Source of the DNA: Diaphorobacter sp. HDW4B
Lineage (GTDB): Bacteria > Pseudomonadota > Gammaproteobacteria > Burkholderiales > Burkholderiaceae_C
DNA: 64,000 nt
Assembly (NCBI RefSeq): GCF_011305535.1
Contig: NZ_CP049905.1
Coordinates: 2,118,001 to 2,182,000, forward strand
Direction: 5' to 3'
Below are positions 53,960 to 62,295 of the stretch, in pieces. Below the pieces are notes generated by a model, which searched no databases, had not been told where the DNA came from, and worked only from the letters and a program-made list of their open reading frames with translations. Position numbers and translations under genes: made by a program. Numbering within the stretch: the first letter of the stretch is position 1; every line of letters begins with the position of its first letter.

Positions 53960-54811
53960 TTATCGCTGCCGCGCCTTGTCGTACAGGCCGCTGACGCGCG
54001 GCACGTTCTGCTGCAACTCGTGGATGCGGTTGGGGCCGCTCGGGTGGGTGGACAGGAACTGCATGCCTTGCTGGCTGCCTGTGGCCTTGCCCATTTTTTC
54101 CCAGAGCGTCACGGACGCCTGCGGATCGAAACCCGCGCGCGCGGCTAGTTCGAGGCCCACCAGATCGGCTTCGGATTCATCATTGCGACTGAACTTCAGC
54201 GTGAGCAACTGCGAGCCCAGATTGGCTGCCGCGCGCCCCACATCGCCCAGCCCCAGCAACGCCGCGCCGAGCGAAATGCCGATGTTGGTCGCCTGCGTCT
54301 TGGCCAGCCGCTCGCGCGAATGTTCGCGTAGCGCATGCGCCATTTCGTGGCCCATGACCATGGCGACCTCGTCGTCGGTCAGCTTGAGCTGGTCGAGGAT
54401 GCCGGTGTAGAACGCGATCTTGCCGCCCGGCATGCAGAAGGCGTTGATCTGCTTGCTGCCGATGAGGTTGACCTCCCACTTCCAGCCGCGTGCGCGGTCG
54501 TTCCACGCATAGGTGAACGGCACGATCTTCGCGGCAATCGCGCGCAGACGAATGAGCTGCGGGTTGTTCGCCCCGGCCAGCGCGCCCTTGGCTTTGGCCT
54601 GTGCGAGCAACTGGTCATATTGCTGCGTGGCGGCGTTCTCCAGCGTCTCGGCGGGCACCAGCTTGCGCATGGAAGACGCATCGCCCACCTCGACCTGAGC
54701 GAGCACGGGCGTTGCCGCCACTGCCGAAGCAGCCAGCAGAAAGGCGCGGCGTGCGTTCCAGAGGGAGCCGTGAGGCGTGGCGCATGGGCAGGAGTACGCA
54801 GAGGGTTTCAT
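53960..54811 (-). CDS. M48-family metallopeptidase, exported
   Basis: 283 residues. An Arg-containing signal (ARRAFLLAASAVAATPVLA) is cleaved near residue 38. The zinc motif is H155-E-M-A-H159, with the third ligand Glu in the ESEADLVGLELAARAGFDP segment, as in BepA/LoiP-type M48 peptidases. FCMPGGKIAFYTGIL upstream of the motif is the family edge strand. It probably works in the periplasm or outer-membrane interface on misassembled envelope proteins. BepA's C-terminal TPR domain is absent, so it is of the short LoiP-like form. The STHPSGPNRIHEL segment near the end is typical. Confidence 0.88.
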   Translation of the reverse strand: MKPSAYSCPCATPHGSLWNARRAFLLAASAVAATPVLAQVEVGDASSMRKLVPAETLENAATQQYDQLLAQAKAKGALAGANNPQLIRLRAIAAKIVPFTYAWNDRARGWKWEVNLIGSKQINAFCMPGGKIAFYTGILDQLKLTDDEVAMVMGHEMAHALREHSRERLAKTQATNIGISLGAALLGLGDVGRAAANLGSQLLTLKFSRNDESEADLVGLELAARAGFDPQASVTLWEKMGKATGSQQGMQFLSTHPSGPNRIHELQQNVPRVSGLYDKARQR

Positions 54812-54847
54812 GGTTGAAACAGCGGGCGAACGAACAGGCTGCCAAGT

Positions 54848-55837
54848 CTAATTGTTCTTGGCCTGGCGTGACGCCAGCAGCTCCGCACGAATCACCACCA
54901 GCAGCCCCGCCAGCACCGCCAGCAGGCCCAGCCACGACTGCAGCGGCTGGTGCTCGCCGACGATCCACACCGCCAGCAGAAACGCCGCTACGGGTTCGAT
55001 CAGCGTGAGCGTCACTCCGGTCGGCCCGGAAATGCCGCGCAGCCCGTTGGAGAACAGCACATAGGCGATGCCCGAGACGACGATGCCCAGATACACCACC
55101 ACCAGCAGCGACGAGGCCGTGAACACCGGCACGCCCGCAAGCAGCAGCGCCGCCGGAATCGCCATGCAGGCCGCGCCGGTGAACACATAGAAGTTGACCA
55201 CCTGCGTGGACGCATGCGCCACCAGTCGCTTGTTGATGAGCGCATAGCTTGCGTACGACAGCCCCGCGAGCAGGCACAGCAGCAGACCCGTCCATGAAAT
55301 CTCGGCGGTCGCGCCCCCTTTGCTGAGCACCATCGCCACGCCGCCGCCCACGCTCACCGCCGTGCCCAGCCACCACAGGCCGGACAGCGGCGCACGCAGC
55401 AGCACGGCCTGAATCAGCCCCGCCCAGATGGGGCTGCTGCCAATCGCCACCGCCGTGCCGACTGCCACGCCCGCGAGCTTCACGCCGGCATAGAAGCTGA
55501 TGCTGTAACCCGCCACACCGGCAGCGGCGAGCAGGAACCAACCCAGCTTCAAGCCCATTTGCGATGGTGCGGGCAACAGCGGCAAGCTGGAACTTGCGCT
55601 GCGGCTTCGCGTCATCAGCAGCACGCAGACAAAGAACACGCTGGCCACCACCAACTGCGCGGCCCCCACCCAGAACGGCGACAGCCCGCTCGCGCCCAGA
55701 CTTTGCACCGTGCCGGTCGTGCCCCAGAGCAGCGAAGCGGCAGACACCAGCGCAATGCCGAGCACCGAGGAAACATGGGCGTGAGCGGCAGGCGTGCGCG
55801 TGAGCGAGGACGTGGAGGGCGAGGCAGTTTGCGTCAT
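54848..55837 (-). CDS. DMT superfamily transporter (EamA domain), second copy
   Basis: 329 residues, ten predicted helices in two EamA repeats: SAASLLWGTTGTVQSL at the first helix and the second-half LIEPVAAFLLAVWIVGEHQPLQSWLGLLAVLAGLL ending. The N-terminal 20 residues are Ser/Thr-rich and hydrophilic. Related exporters handle amino acids or small metabolites; nothing specifies the substrate. It is transcribed away from no one: the AraC gene lies upstream on the same strand with a 66-base gap, so the two could share a transcript. Confidence 0.85.
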   Translation of the reverse strand: MTQTASPSTSSLTRTPAAHAHVSSVLGIALVSAASLLWGTTGTVQSLGASGLSPFWVGAAQLVVASVFFVCVLLMTRSRSASSSLPLLPAPSQMGLKLGWFLLAAAGVAGYSISFYAGVKLAGVAVGTAVAIGSSPIWAGLIQAVLLRAPLSGLWWLGTAVSVGGGVAMVLSKGGATAEISWTGLLLCLLAGLSYASYALINKRLVAHASTQVVNFYVFTGAACMAIPAALLLAGVPVFTASSLLVVVYLGIVVSGIAYVLFSNGLRGISGPTGVTLTLIEPVAAFLLAVWIVGEHQPLQSWLGLLAVLAGLLVVIRAELLASRQAKNN

Positions 55838-55902
55838 GGCTTGATGATGCCGCCGAAGGCGCTCACTTTTGTCGAGAAACGCTTGTTCTGATGTTCTGCG
55901 CT

Positions 55903-56607
55903 TCAAGCTTTGCGCAGATCGCGCGCGCCGATCTTGCGGTCGCGCCGCAATGCAAACGCCAGCGCGCTGGCGCTGCGGTAGCCAAGGCGCAGAGCGGCGT
56001 TTTCCAGCGATTCGCCGCGCGCCAGAACGCTTTGCGCCGCGTCCAACCGAAGATCGCGCAACCATTGCTGCGGCGTCTTGTCGGTCAACTCCTGCCAACG
56101 CACGTGAAAGCGCTGCGGGCTCAGGTGCACCAGATCGGCCATGCGGCGCGTGTTCCAGTCCTCATGCAGGCTGCGCGCGACCTGCACCTTGACGATCTGC
56201 AGATCCAGTTCGCGGCGGGCCAGAACACGCGGCGCATCCAGCAACGCCGCCAGGTGCTGGCTGGCATCAGTCTCCAGTTCGGGCGCGACGCCGCGCAGCG
56301 TGGCAGGTACGGAAAAGCGCCGCGTCCGGTCGGTGCCGCGCAGGTCGGGCGCGTCGATCACCAGCAACTGCGCACCGGGCGCGGCGAGAAATCCGTGCTC
56401 GACGCCTGCCGGAACGACCATGCCGCAGGCCGTGTCGACGAACGCGGCGCGGCCCGCGACTTCGAGTTCCATGCGGCCCTGCAGCGCGTACAGAATCTGC
56501 GCATGGTCGTGCGCATGCGCCGTGTGCTCGCCGCTGTATTGGCGGATCGAGGCGACGGGCGTGGTGAGCGCGGAGGGGCTATGGGCTTGGCGGGCCATGG
56601 AGCGCAT
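55903..56607 (-). CDS. AraC-family transcriptional regulator with cupin sensor
   Basis: 234 residues from ATG 56607 (ATG 56598 is three codons shorter). The N-terminal cupin (about 10-95) has HAHDHAQILYALQGRMELEVAG and MVVPAGVEHGFLA, and the C-terminal AraC HTH pair (about 140-230) has MADLVHLSPQRFHVRWQELTDKTPQQWLRDLRLDAAQSVLA and LRLGYRSASALAFALRRD. The second helix lacks the common GF.D.S..F form but keeps LGYRSASAL. It lies divergent from the AmpG-like gene by 81 bases and upstream of the DMT exporter, so either may be its target. Confidence 0.82.
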   Translation of the reverse strand: MRSMARQAHSPSALTTPVASIRQYSGEHTAHAHDHAQILYALQGRMELEVAGRAAFVDTACGMVVPAGVEHGFLAAPGAQLLVIDAPDLRGTDRTRRFSVPATLRGVAPELETDASQHLAALLDAPRVLARRELDLQIVKVQVARSLHEDWNTRRMADLVHLSPQRFHVRWQELTDKTPQQWLRDLRLDAAQSVLARGESLENAALRLGYRSASALAFALRRDRKIGARDLRKA

Positions 56608-56688
56608 GGTAGCTGGTATCCGCGACATACAGCGAATCCGCATAATGCGTGAATTCGCTTTGTTGGCGACCGCTCTCAAAATCACCGC

Positions 56689-58065
56689 ATGTCTGATTCC
56701 ACGCTCTCCGAAACACCGCCCAAGCGCTCCTGGCGCGAGGCCCTGATGGTCTATCTGCAACCCGAAAGCCTGCGCATGCTGTCGCTCGGGTTTGCCGCAG
56801 GGCTGCCGCTCATGCTGGTGCTGGGAACGCTGTCGTTTCGCCTGCGCGAGGCGGGCATTGATCGCAGCACCATCGGTCACCTGAGTTGGGTGGGTCTGGC
56901 CTACGGCTTCAAATGGATATGGGCGCCGATCGTGGACCGCGTGCCGCTGCCGGGCCTCACACGGGCGCTGGGACGCAGGCGCAGTTGGTTGCTGGTCGCG
57001 CAGATCGCGGTGATGTGCGGCCTGGCGGGCATGGCGCTGGCCAACCCCAGCGTGGCATTGCAGCCCATGGTCGTCTGGGCGCTGGTGACGGCCTTCGCCT
57101 CGGCCACACAGGACATCGCGCTGGACGCCTACCGCATCGAATCCGCGCCCGCCAAGGAGCAACCCGCGCTCGCCGCGAGTTACCAGACCGGATATCGCCT
57201 TGCGATGATCTGGTCGGGCGCAGGCGTGCTGTGGCTGGCCGCGCGCGCCGAACTCTCGGGCGGTGCAGGCGGTTATCAGAACGCCGCCTGGCAGCTTGCC
57301 TATCTGGTGATGGCCGCCTCCATGTTGGTGGGCATTGTCACGGTGCTGATCTCGCCCGAGCCCAAGCGCGTGGACATGCCGCCCGCCCGCAACGCCGCCG
57401 AGTGGCTGCAGAGCACGCTGATCGAGCCGTTTGCCGACTTCTTCCGCCGCTACAAGTGGCATGCCGCGGTGATCCTCGCGCTCATCGCCGTCTACCGCAT
57501 CAGCGACGTGGTCATGGGCATCATGGCCAATCCGTTCTATGTGGACACCGGCTTCACCAAGGACGAGGTCGCCAGCGTCACCAAGGTCTACGGCGTGATC
57601 ATGACGCTGGTGGGCGCGTTCGTCGGCGGCAGCCTGTCGATGCGCTTTGGCGTGATGCGCATCCTCATGCTCGGAGCCATCCTGAGCGCCTTCACCAATC
57701 TGCTGTTCGCATGGCTGGCGGGATACGGCCACAGCGTGCCCGCGCTGATCGCCGTGGTCTCGGCCGACAACCTCGCCTCGGGCATCGCCTCGGCGGCGTT
57801 CGTGGGCTACCTCTCCAGCCTCACCAACATCAGCTATTCGGCCTCGCAGTACGCGCTGTTTTCTTCGCTCATGCTGCTGCTGCCCAAGTTCGTCGCGGGC
57901 TTCTCGGGCGACTACGTGAACGCGCATGGCTATGCCAACTTCTTCATCAGCACCGCCGTGCTCGGTCTGCCCGTGCTGCTGCTGGTCTGGGCCGCTGGCC
58001 ATGTGAAAAAAAGCGGCGAGCAGGCCCAAACCACCGCCACCCCCACGGCGTCAGCGGAGGGATGA
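56689..58065 (+). CDS. AmpG-like muropeptide permease (MFS)
   Basis: 458 residues, about 12-14 helices. ESLRMLSLGFAAGLPLMLVLGTLSFRLREAGIDRSTIGHLSWVGLAYGFKWIWAPIVDRVPLP is the AmpG family pattern, with the later TQDIALDAYRIE motif (AmpG-specific TxDIAxDAY) and ISYSASQYALFSSLMLLLPKF. AmpG imports anhydromuropeptides from the periplasm for wall recycling and indirectly signals beta-lactamase induction. The ATG at 56689 lacks a strong ribosome site. The C-terminal tail is Ala/Thr-rich. The assignment to muropeptides is by family. Confidence 0.88.
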   Translation: MSDSTLSETPPKRSWREALMVYLQPESLRMLSLGFAAGLPLMLVLGTLSFRLREAGIDRSTIGHLSWVGLAYGFKWIWAPIVDRVPLPGLTRALGRRRSWLLVAQIAVMCGLAGMALANPSVALQPMVVWALVTAFASATQDIALDAYRIESAPAKEQPALAASYQTGYRLAMIWSGAGVLWLAARAELSGGAGGYQNAAWQLAYLVMAASMLVGIVTVLISPEPKRVDMPPARNAAEWLQSTLIEPFADFFRRYKWHAAVILALIAVYRISDVVMGIMANPFYVDTGFTKDEVASVTKVYGVIMTLVGAFVGGSLSMRFGVMRILMLGAILSAFTNLLFAWLAGYGHSVPALIAVVSADNLASGIASAAFVGYLSSLTNISYSASQYALFSSLMLLLPKFVAGFSGDYVNAHGYANFFISTAVLGLPVLLLVWAAGHVKKSGEQAQTTATPTASAEG

Positions 58066-58225
58066 ATGGAATGGAATGAATTGGTCCGCGCTTTACCTTT
58101 CTTTACGGAAACCGTGAATACGCGCAGTACACGTCGTGCACCATGCATGTCAGGCATTTCTCCACAGCAGCACTGCGCTGAACGAATGCCTGATCTCCCC
58201 TGAATCATCAAAGAACTCCAAAGCC

Positions 58226-58942
58226 ATGCCCCACAACCTCCTGATGATCGAAGATGACACCCGACTTGCCCAGATGGTGAGCGAGTATCTGGGGCAATCC
58301 GGCCTGCATGTCACGCACTGCGGCGATGGCACCAGCGGCCTCGCGAAACTGGCCGGACCCGAAGCGACCGAGCTGCCCGATCTGGTGATCCTCGACCTGA
58401 TGCTGCCCGACATGGACGGCCTCGAAATCTGCCGCCGCATCCGCTCGCTGCCCGCGCCCGCATCGCAGACACCGGTGCTCATGCTGACCGCCAAGGGCGA
58501 CCCGATGGACCGCGTGATCGGCCTCGAAATCGGCGCCGACGACTACCTGCCCAAGCCCTTCGAGCCGCGCGAACTGCTCGCGCGCATCCGCGCCATCCTG
58601 CGCCGCCGCGAAACCGGCGCGCCCCCGGCCACGCAGACGCTGCGTTTCGGCTCCCTCGAAATCGACCGCGACGCGCGCACCGTCACCGTCAACGGCCAGC
58701 CCACCGACCTGACTTCCTACCAGTTCGACCTGCTCGTGACGATTGCCGAGCGCGCAGGCCGCGTGCTCACGCGCGACCAGATCATGGAAGCCGTGCGCGG
58801 CCGCGAGCTGGAAGCCTTCGACCGCTCCATCGACGTCCACATGGGCCGCATCCGCGCCGCCATCGAAGTCGATCCCAAGAACCCACGCCGCATCCTCACG
58901 GTGCGCGGCGTGGGCTACGTGTTCGCCAAACAGCAGGACTGA
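58226..58942 (+). CDS. OmpR-family response regulator
   Basis: 238 residues. The receiver domain has the acidic pair (EDD near residues 9-11), the phospho-acceptor D57 in VILDLMLPDMDG and the conserved Lys in LPKPFEPREL. The winged-helix effector follows, with LTSYQFDLLVTIAERAGRVLTRDQIMEAVRG and RSIDVHMGRIR, ending in RTVRGVGYVF-type TVRGVGYVFAKQQ. The partner histidine kinase begins 33 bases downstream. The input signal is unknown; the kinase resembles the CpxA/EnvZ/RstB group. Confidence 0.93.
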   Translation: MPHNLLMIEDDTRLAQMVSEYLGQSGLHVTHCGDGTSGLAKLAGPEATELPDLVILDLMLPDMDGLEICRRIRSLPAPASQTPVLMLTAKGDPMDRVIGLEIGADDYLPKPFEPRELLARIRAILRRRETGAPPATQTLRFGSLEIDRDARTVTVNGQPTDLTSYQFDLLVTIAERAGRVLTRDQIMEAVRGRELEAFDRSIDVHMGRIRAAIEVDPKNPRRILTVRGVGYVFAKQQD

Positions 58943-58975
58943 GCGAGCAAACCGAGCAAGCCAACGAGCAACGCC

Positions 58976-60268
58976 ATGTCGCTGATCAGCCCGTTCTCCC
59001 GTCGCCTCTATCTGCGCATCTGGCTCGCGGTGGTCGGCGGCGTGGCCGTTTTTGCCTTTGCCATCGGCATCGCATGGCGCGTGGCGGCAGAGCACAACGC
59101 GCAGAACCTGCAGAACCAGCAACCACCGGCACGCGAAATCACGCTCACCGATGCCAACGGCAAACCGGTGATTGCCGGTCTGGCCATACGCGAACGCCGC
59201 GAGCCCGGAGAGCCATCGACCTACAACATCGAGACCGAATCCGGCGAGTCGTTCCAACTGCAACTCTCCGCCCGCATGCCCCGCCCCGACGGCCGTGATG
59301 GCCGCGAAGGCCGAGGCGATGGCCGCCCCGGTGGACGCGGCGATCAGCCTCACGACGTCGCCTTCTGGCTGCGCCCACCTTTCGGTTTCGTGTGGATTCT
59401 TGCCGCCGTCGGCATCGCCGTCACCATCGGCGTCTTCCCCATCATCCGCAAACTGCTGCAGCGCCTGGAAAATCTGCAGCGCAGCGTCAAGCGTTTTGGC
59501 GAAGGCGACTTGAAGGTCCGCGTGCGCACGCAAGGCCATGACGAAGTGGCCGACCTCGCGCGCCAATTCAACGCCGCCGCCTCGCGCATCGAAGCGCTGG
59601 TCGGCTCGCACAAATCCCTGCTCGCCAACGCCTCGCACGAATTGCGCTCGCCCCTGACCCGCATCCGCATGGGCATGGAGCTGATGCAGGACGGCGTGCC
59701 CTCACCCGCATCGCGCGCCGAAATCCTGCGCAACATCGCCGAACTCGACCAGCTCGTCGACGAAATCCTGCTCGCCAGCCGTCTCGACGCCGGAGCCACC
59801 AACATCGGCACGATGGAGCCGGTCGACCTGCTCGGCCTCTCCGCCGAGGAATGCGCCCGCGTCGATGCCGACCTGAACGCCCACACCGAAGGCCTGTCCG
59901 CCACCGATCTCGACGTGCAAGGCATCTCCAAACTCCTGCGCCGCGCAGTGCGCAACCTGCTCGAAAACGCCCGCCGCTACAGCCTGGGCGAAATCACACT
60001 GGACCTCTCCCGCGAAGGCAACCACGCCGTGATCCGCGTGAGCGACCACGGACCGGGGGTGCCGCCCGAGCAGCGGGAGCGGATTTTCGAGCCGTTCTAC
60101 CGGTTGCCTGGGGCCAGTGAGCGCTCTGGCGGAGTCGGCCTCGGGTTGGCTTTGGTGCGCTCGATTGCGGAGAAGCATCAGGGGACGGTGCACTGCGAAG
60201 GGAGGCCGGATGGGCTTCCGGGGGCTAGCTTTGTTTTGAGGCTGCCTGTTGGTGCCATCGGCGACTGA
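58976..60268 (+). CDS. Membrane sensor histidine kinase
   Basis: 430 residues. Two membrane segments (about 10-35 and 138-157) flank a periplasmic domain of about 100 residues containing a Gly/Arg/Asp-rich stretch of the form RDGREGRGDGR. A HAMP linker follows, then the dimerisation/phosphorylation H-box with H221 in LANASHELRSPLTRI. The ATPase domain has the N-box RAVRNLLENARRYS, the G1 box VSDHGPGVP and the G2 box GVGLGLALV. It phosphorylates the response regulator just upstream. The Arg/Gly periplasmic loop is unusual and could sense metals, peptides or polyanions; this is speculation. Confidence 0.92.
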   Translation: MSLISPFSRRLYLRIWLAVVGGVAVFAFAIGIAWRVAAEHNAQNLQNQQPPAREITLTDANGKPVIAGLAIRERREPGEPSTYNIETESGESFQLQLSARMPRPDGRDGREGRGDGRPGGRGDQPHDVAFWLRPPFGFVWILAAVGIAVTIGVFPIIRKLLQRLENLQRSVKRFGEGDLKVRVRTQGHDEVADLARQFNAAASRIEALVGSHKSLLANASHELRSPLTRIRMGMELMQDGVPSPASRAEILRNIAELDQLVDEILLASRLDAGATNIGTMEPVDLLGLSAEECARVDADLNAHTEGLSATDLDVQGISKLLRRAVRNLLENARRYSLGEITLDLSREGNHAVIRVSDHGPGVPPEQRERIFEPFYRLPGASERSGGVGLGLALVRSIAEKHQGTVHCEGRPDGLPGASFVLRLPVGAIGD

Positions 60269-60299
60269 TTGGTCTTTGTCGCGTCGTTTGAGAGCGGGT

Positions 60300-60908
60300 G
60301 CCGGGTCTCGCCCCGGCGGGCGAGTAACTTTTCGCTGGCGCGCGAAAAGTCACCAAAAGCGCGCTTGGAATGCGGGGTCACGCGGCAGAACTCACTTCGC
60401 GCCGTAGGCGCTCCGTTCGGGCAACCGCCGCGAGTCAGAGTTTTCATAAGAGGAAGTTGCGGCACTTTGCTTCGCTCGTGCCCGTTCATCTCGCGACCTC
60501 GCGAGATGTGGAAGCGCGAGTTTTGTGACTTTCGTGCTTGGGGTACTGTGCTCGACTTGTCGCAATTTTCCGTTGATCGCATGGCTAGTATTGCCCCCTC
60601 TCTCGCTTGCGGGAGAGGGCTGGGGTGAGGGTGGAGTCGTGCACGAGCGAAGCGATGTGCCGTGACCTTACCCGCTCCCGATTCCGCCCTTCTGATCACG
60701 CCTGATTCCGGGATTTTGACCGGCGCACGGCAGTTGTTTGACCAGAGCGCCTTTGGCGCGCCGGGAGTTCTGCCGTGCGCCGGTCGAAATCCCGGAATCA
60801 GGTTGCCCGTAGCGCAAGCGTAGGGTCGTGAGCAGCGGGCTCAACTTTCTTTGGTTACTTTCTTTTTTGAAAAAAGAAAGTGACTCGCCCGCCGGGGCGA
60901 GACCCGGC
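60300..60908. repeat. Palindromic intergenic element, copy C (609 bp, mosaic)
   Basis: The left end is the same as in A and B (hairpins 60327-60350 with stem ACTTTTCGC/GCGAAAAGT and 60399-60411 with GCGCC/GGCGC; then the CATCTCGCG stem at 60487-60508). The right end keeps GCCGGGTCTCGCCCCGGC inverted but has an ACTTTCTTTTTT/AAAAAAGAAAGT stem. In between lie the dispersed GGGAGAGGGCTGG repeat (60591-60634) and a 102-base hairpin (60701-60802) with 33-base arms. The right end overlaps the last 17 codons of the MFS gene. No gene is supported inside. Confidence 0.88.
60701..60802. repeat. Near-perfect 102-base hairpin within element C
   Basis: The arms 60701-60733 and 60770-60802 are 33 bases each and match with one mismatch, starting CCTGATTCCGGGATTT. 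The loop has its own GCGCC/GGCGC stem. There is no T-run, so this is not a typical terminator, although it separates two convergent genes. It is either an inserted palindromic unit or a structured RNA/DNA site. Confidence 0.85.
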
Positions 60909-62198
60909 AAGCCGAAGCGGCCAAACCACCACCGACACCAAATACATCCCCGCCCCCACCACCAGCGACGCTGCGGCCAACCCCAACCCACGCTCGAACC
61001 CCTTGCTGCCCTCGGCAGAGTGATGCAGCAACCAAGCCACCATCGGCGGCCCTGCGATCTGGCCGATGCCGTAGAGCACGCTGACCAGCGCCACAAAGCT
61101 GTCTGCCGACGTGGGCCAGAGTCGCCTGGCTTCCTGCAGACCAAAGAAAGTGATCACTGTGAACGGCAGGCCGAGCAGCACGCTGCCAAGCGCAAAGCCC
61201 AAGGTGGTCGGCAGCAGCAGGCCCAGCGCGATGCCCGATGCCTGCACTAAATACGCCGCGATGAGCAGCCAGCGCCGGTCCCAGTGCGGTTTTGCGCGCA
61301 CGCTCAGCACAATGCCGACGACTGCGCCCAGGCCGGCAATCGGCCAGAAGAGGTCGGCCCAGATCGAATCGCCCGGCAGCACCGCGCGCGCGATCACGGG
61401 CAGGAATGTGGCGGAGACGATGTAGCCCAGCCCTGAAAGGCCATAGGCCACAGCATGCAGAACACGGGCGGGCACGGGTGCTGCGGGAGCGTGGGCGACG
61501 CTGGCAGTCGTGGCAGCATTGGCGCCCGTAACCGGCAAGGCAGCCCGACCGGCGATCACGGGCCAGATGGGGATGCACATCAGCAACGCGAGCACGGCGA
61601 ACAGCAGCCAGCCGCTGGTCGCATGCCACTGCAGCTTGACCATGCCGCTGGCGAACAGGCCGGTCAGGAGAATGCCCATGCCCGGTCCGGCAAAGATCAG
61701 CGCGGCCAGTTCGGCCCGGCCCAGCGCGGCGAGCCGCACCATGCACCACGAGGCCACGCCGAGCAGCGTGATCGCGCTGCAAACGCCCGCGCCAAAACGC
61801 AATGCCGTCCACAGGCCGGGCGATGCCAGCGACAGCGGCAAGGCCATGGCGACTGTGAAGATCGCCGTGAATGCGATGCCCAGCTTGGCGAGCACCGCCG
61901 GATGCAGCACGGCATAGGCGCGCGGTGCGAGCCACGGCAGGGCCATGCCGAACAGCGCGCCTGCGAGGTAGCCCAGATAGTTGGCCGTCGCCAGCCAACT
62001 GCCTTGGGCGAGGGTCAGCGTGCCGTCGTGCAGCATCATCGGCAACAGCGGCGTGAAGGCAAAACGGCCGATGCCCATGGCGATGGCGAGCGACGCCATG
62101 CCCGCGAACGCGATGGCCCACGGCTGCACCGAACCGCTGGCGGTACTCTGGGCCGGGACGGAGGGGTCGACGACGGGTTCCAAGGGAATGGCCTTCAT
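60855..62198 (-). CDS. YbfB/YjiJ-family MFS transporter
   Basis: 447 residues, twelve predicted helices. The family pattern IAMGIGRFAFTPLLPMML and LAQGSWLATANYLGYLAGAL is that of YbfB/YjiJ MFS proteins. The last 17 residues (from AGSRPGGRVTFF to the stop) are encoded by the terminal repeat of element C, so the natural C-terminus was replaced or extended by the repeat. The rest looks intact. It is divergent from a LysR regulator that probably controls it. The substrate is unknown. Confidence 0.85.
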   Translation of the reverse strand: MKAIPLEPVVDPSVPAQSTASGSVQPWAIAFAGMASLAIAMGIGRFAFTPLLPMMLHDGTLTLAQGSWLATANYLGYLAGALFGMALPWLAPRAYAVLHPAVLAKLGIAFTAIFTVAMALPLSLASPGLWTALRFGAGVCSAITLLGVASWCMVRLAALGRAELAALIFAGPGMGILLTGLFASGMVKLQWHATSGWLLFAVLALLMCIPIWPVIAGRAALPVTGANAATTASVAHAPAAPVPARVLHAVAYGLSGLGYIVSATFLPVIARAVLPGDSIWADLFWPIAGLGAVVGIVLSVRAKPHWDRRWLLIAAYLVQASGIALGLLLPTTLGFALGSVLLGLPFTVITFFGLQEARRLWPTSADSFVALVSVLYGIGQIAGPPMVAWLLHHSAEGSKGFERGLGLAAASLVVGAGMYLVSVVVWPLRLAGSRPGGRVTFFFQKRK

Positions 62199-62213
62199 GT
62201 TGAATCCGATTTA

Positions 62214-62230
62214 AATCTCAATTTGAGATT
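62214..62230. promoter_or_regulatory. Palindromic operator between the MFS gene and its LysR regulator
   Basis: AATCTCA (62214-62220), ATT, TGAGATT (62224-62230): a perfect 7-base inverted repeat in an AT-rich 97-base divergent gap. LysR regulators bind such dyads with T...A spacing, and TATAAAAT just after (62237-62244) is a -10-like box for the regulator gene. Confidence 0.65.
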
Positions 62231-62295
62231 GAATGTTATAAAATCATCTCACAAAAAGATTTTTCTTGCCATCACCTCACCTTCACTCGTCGCCC

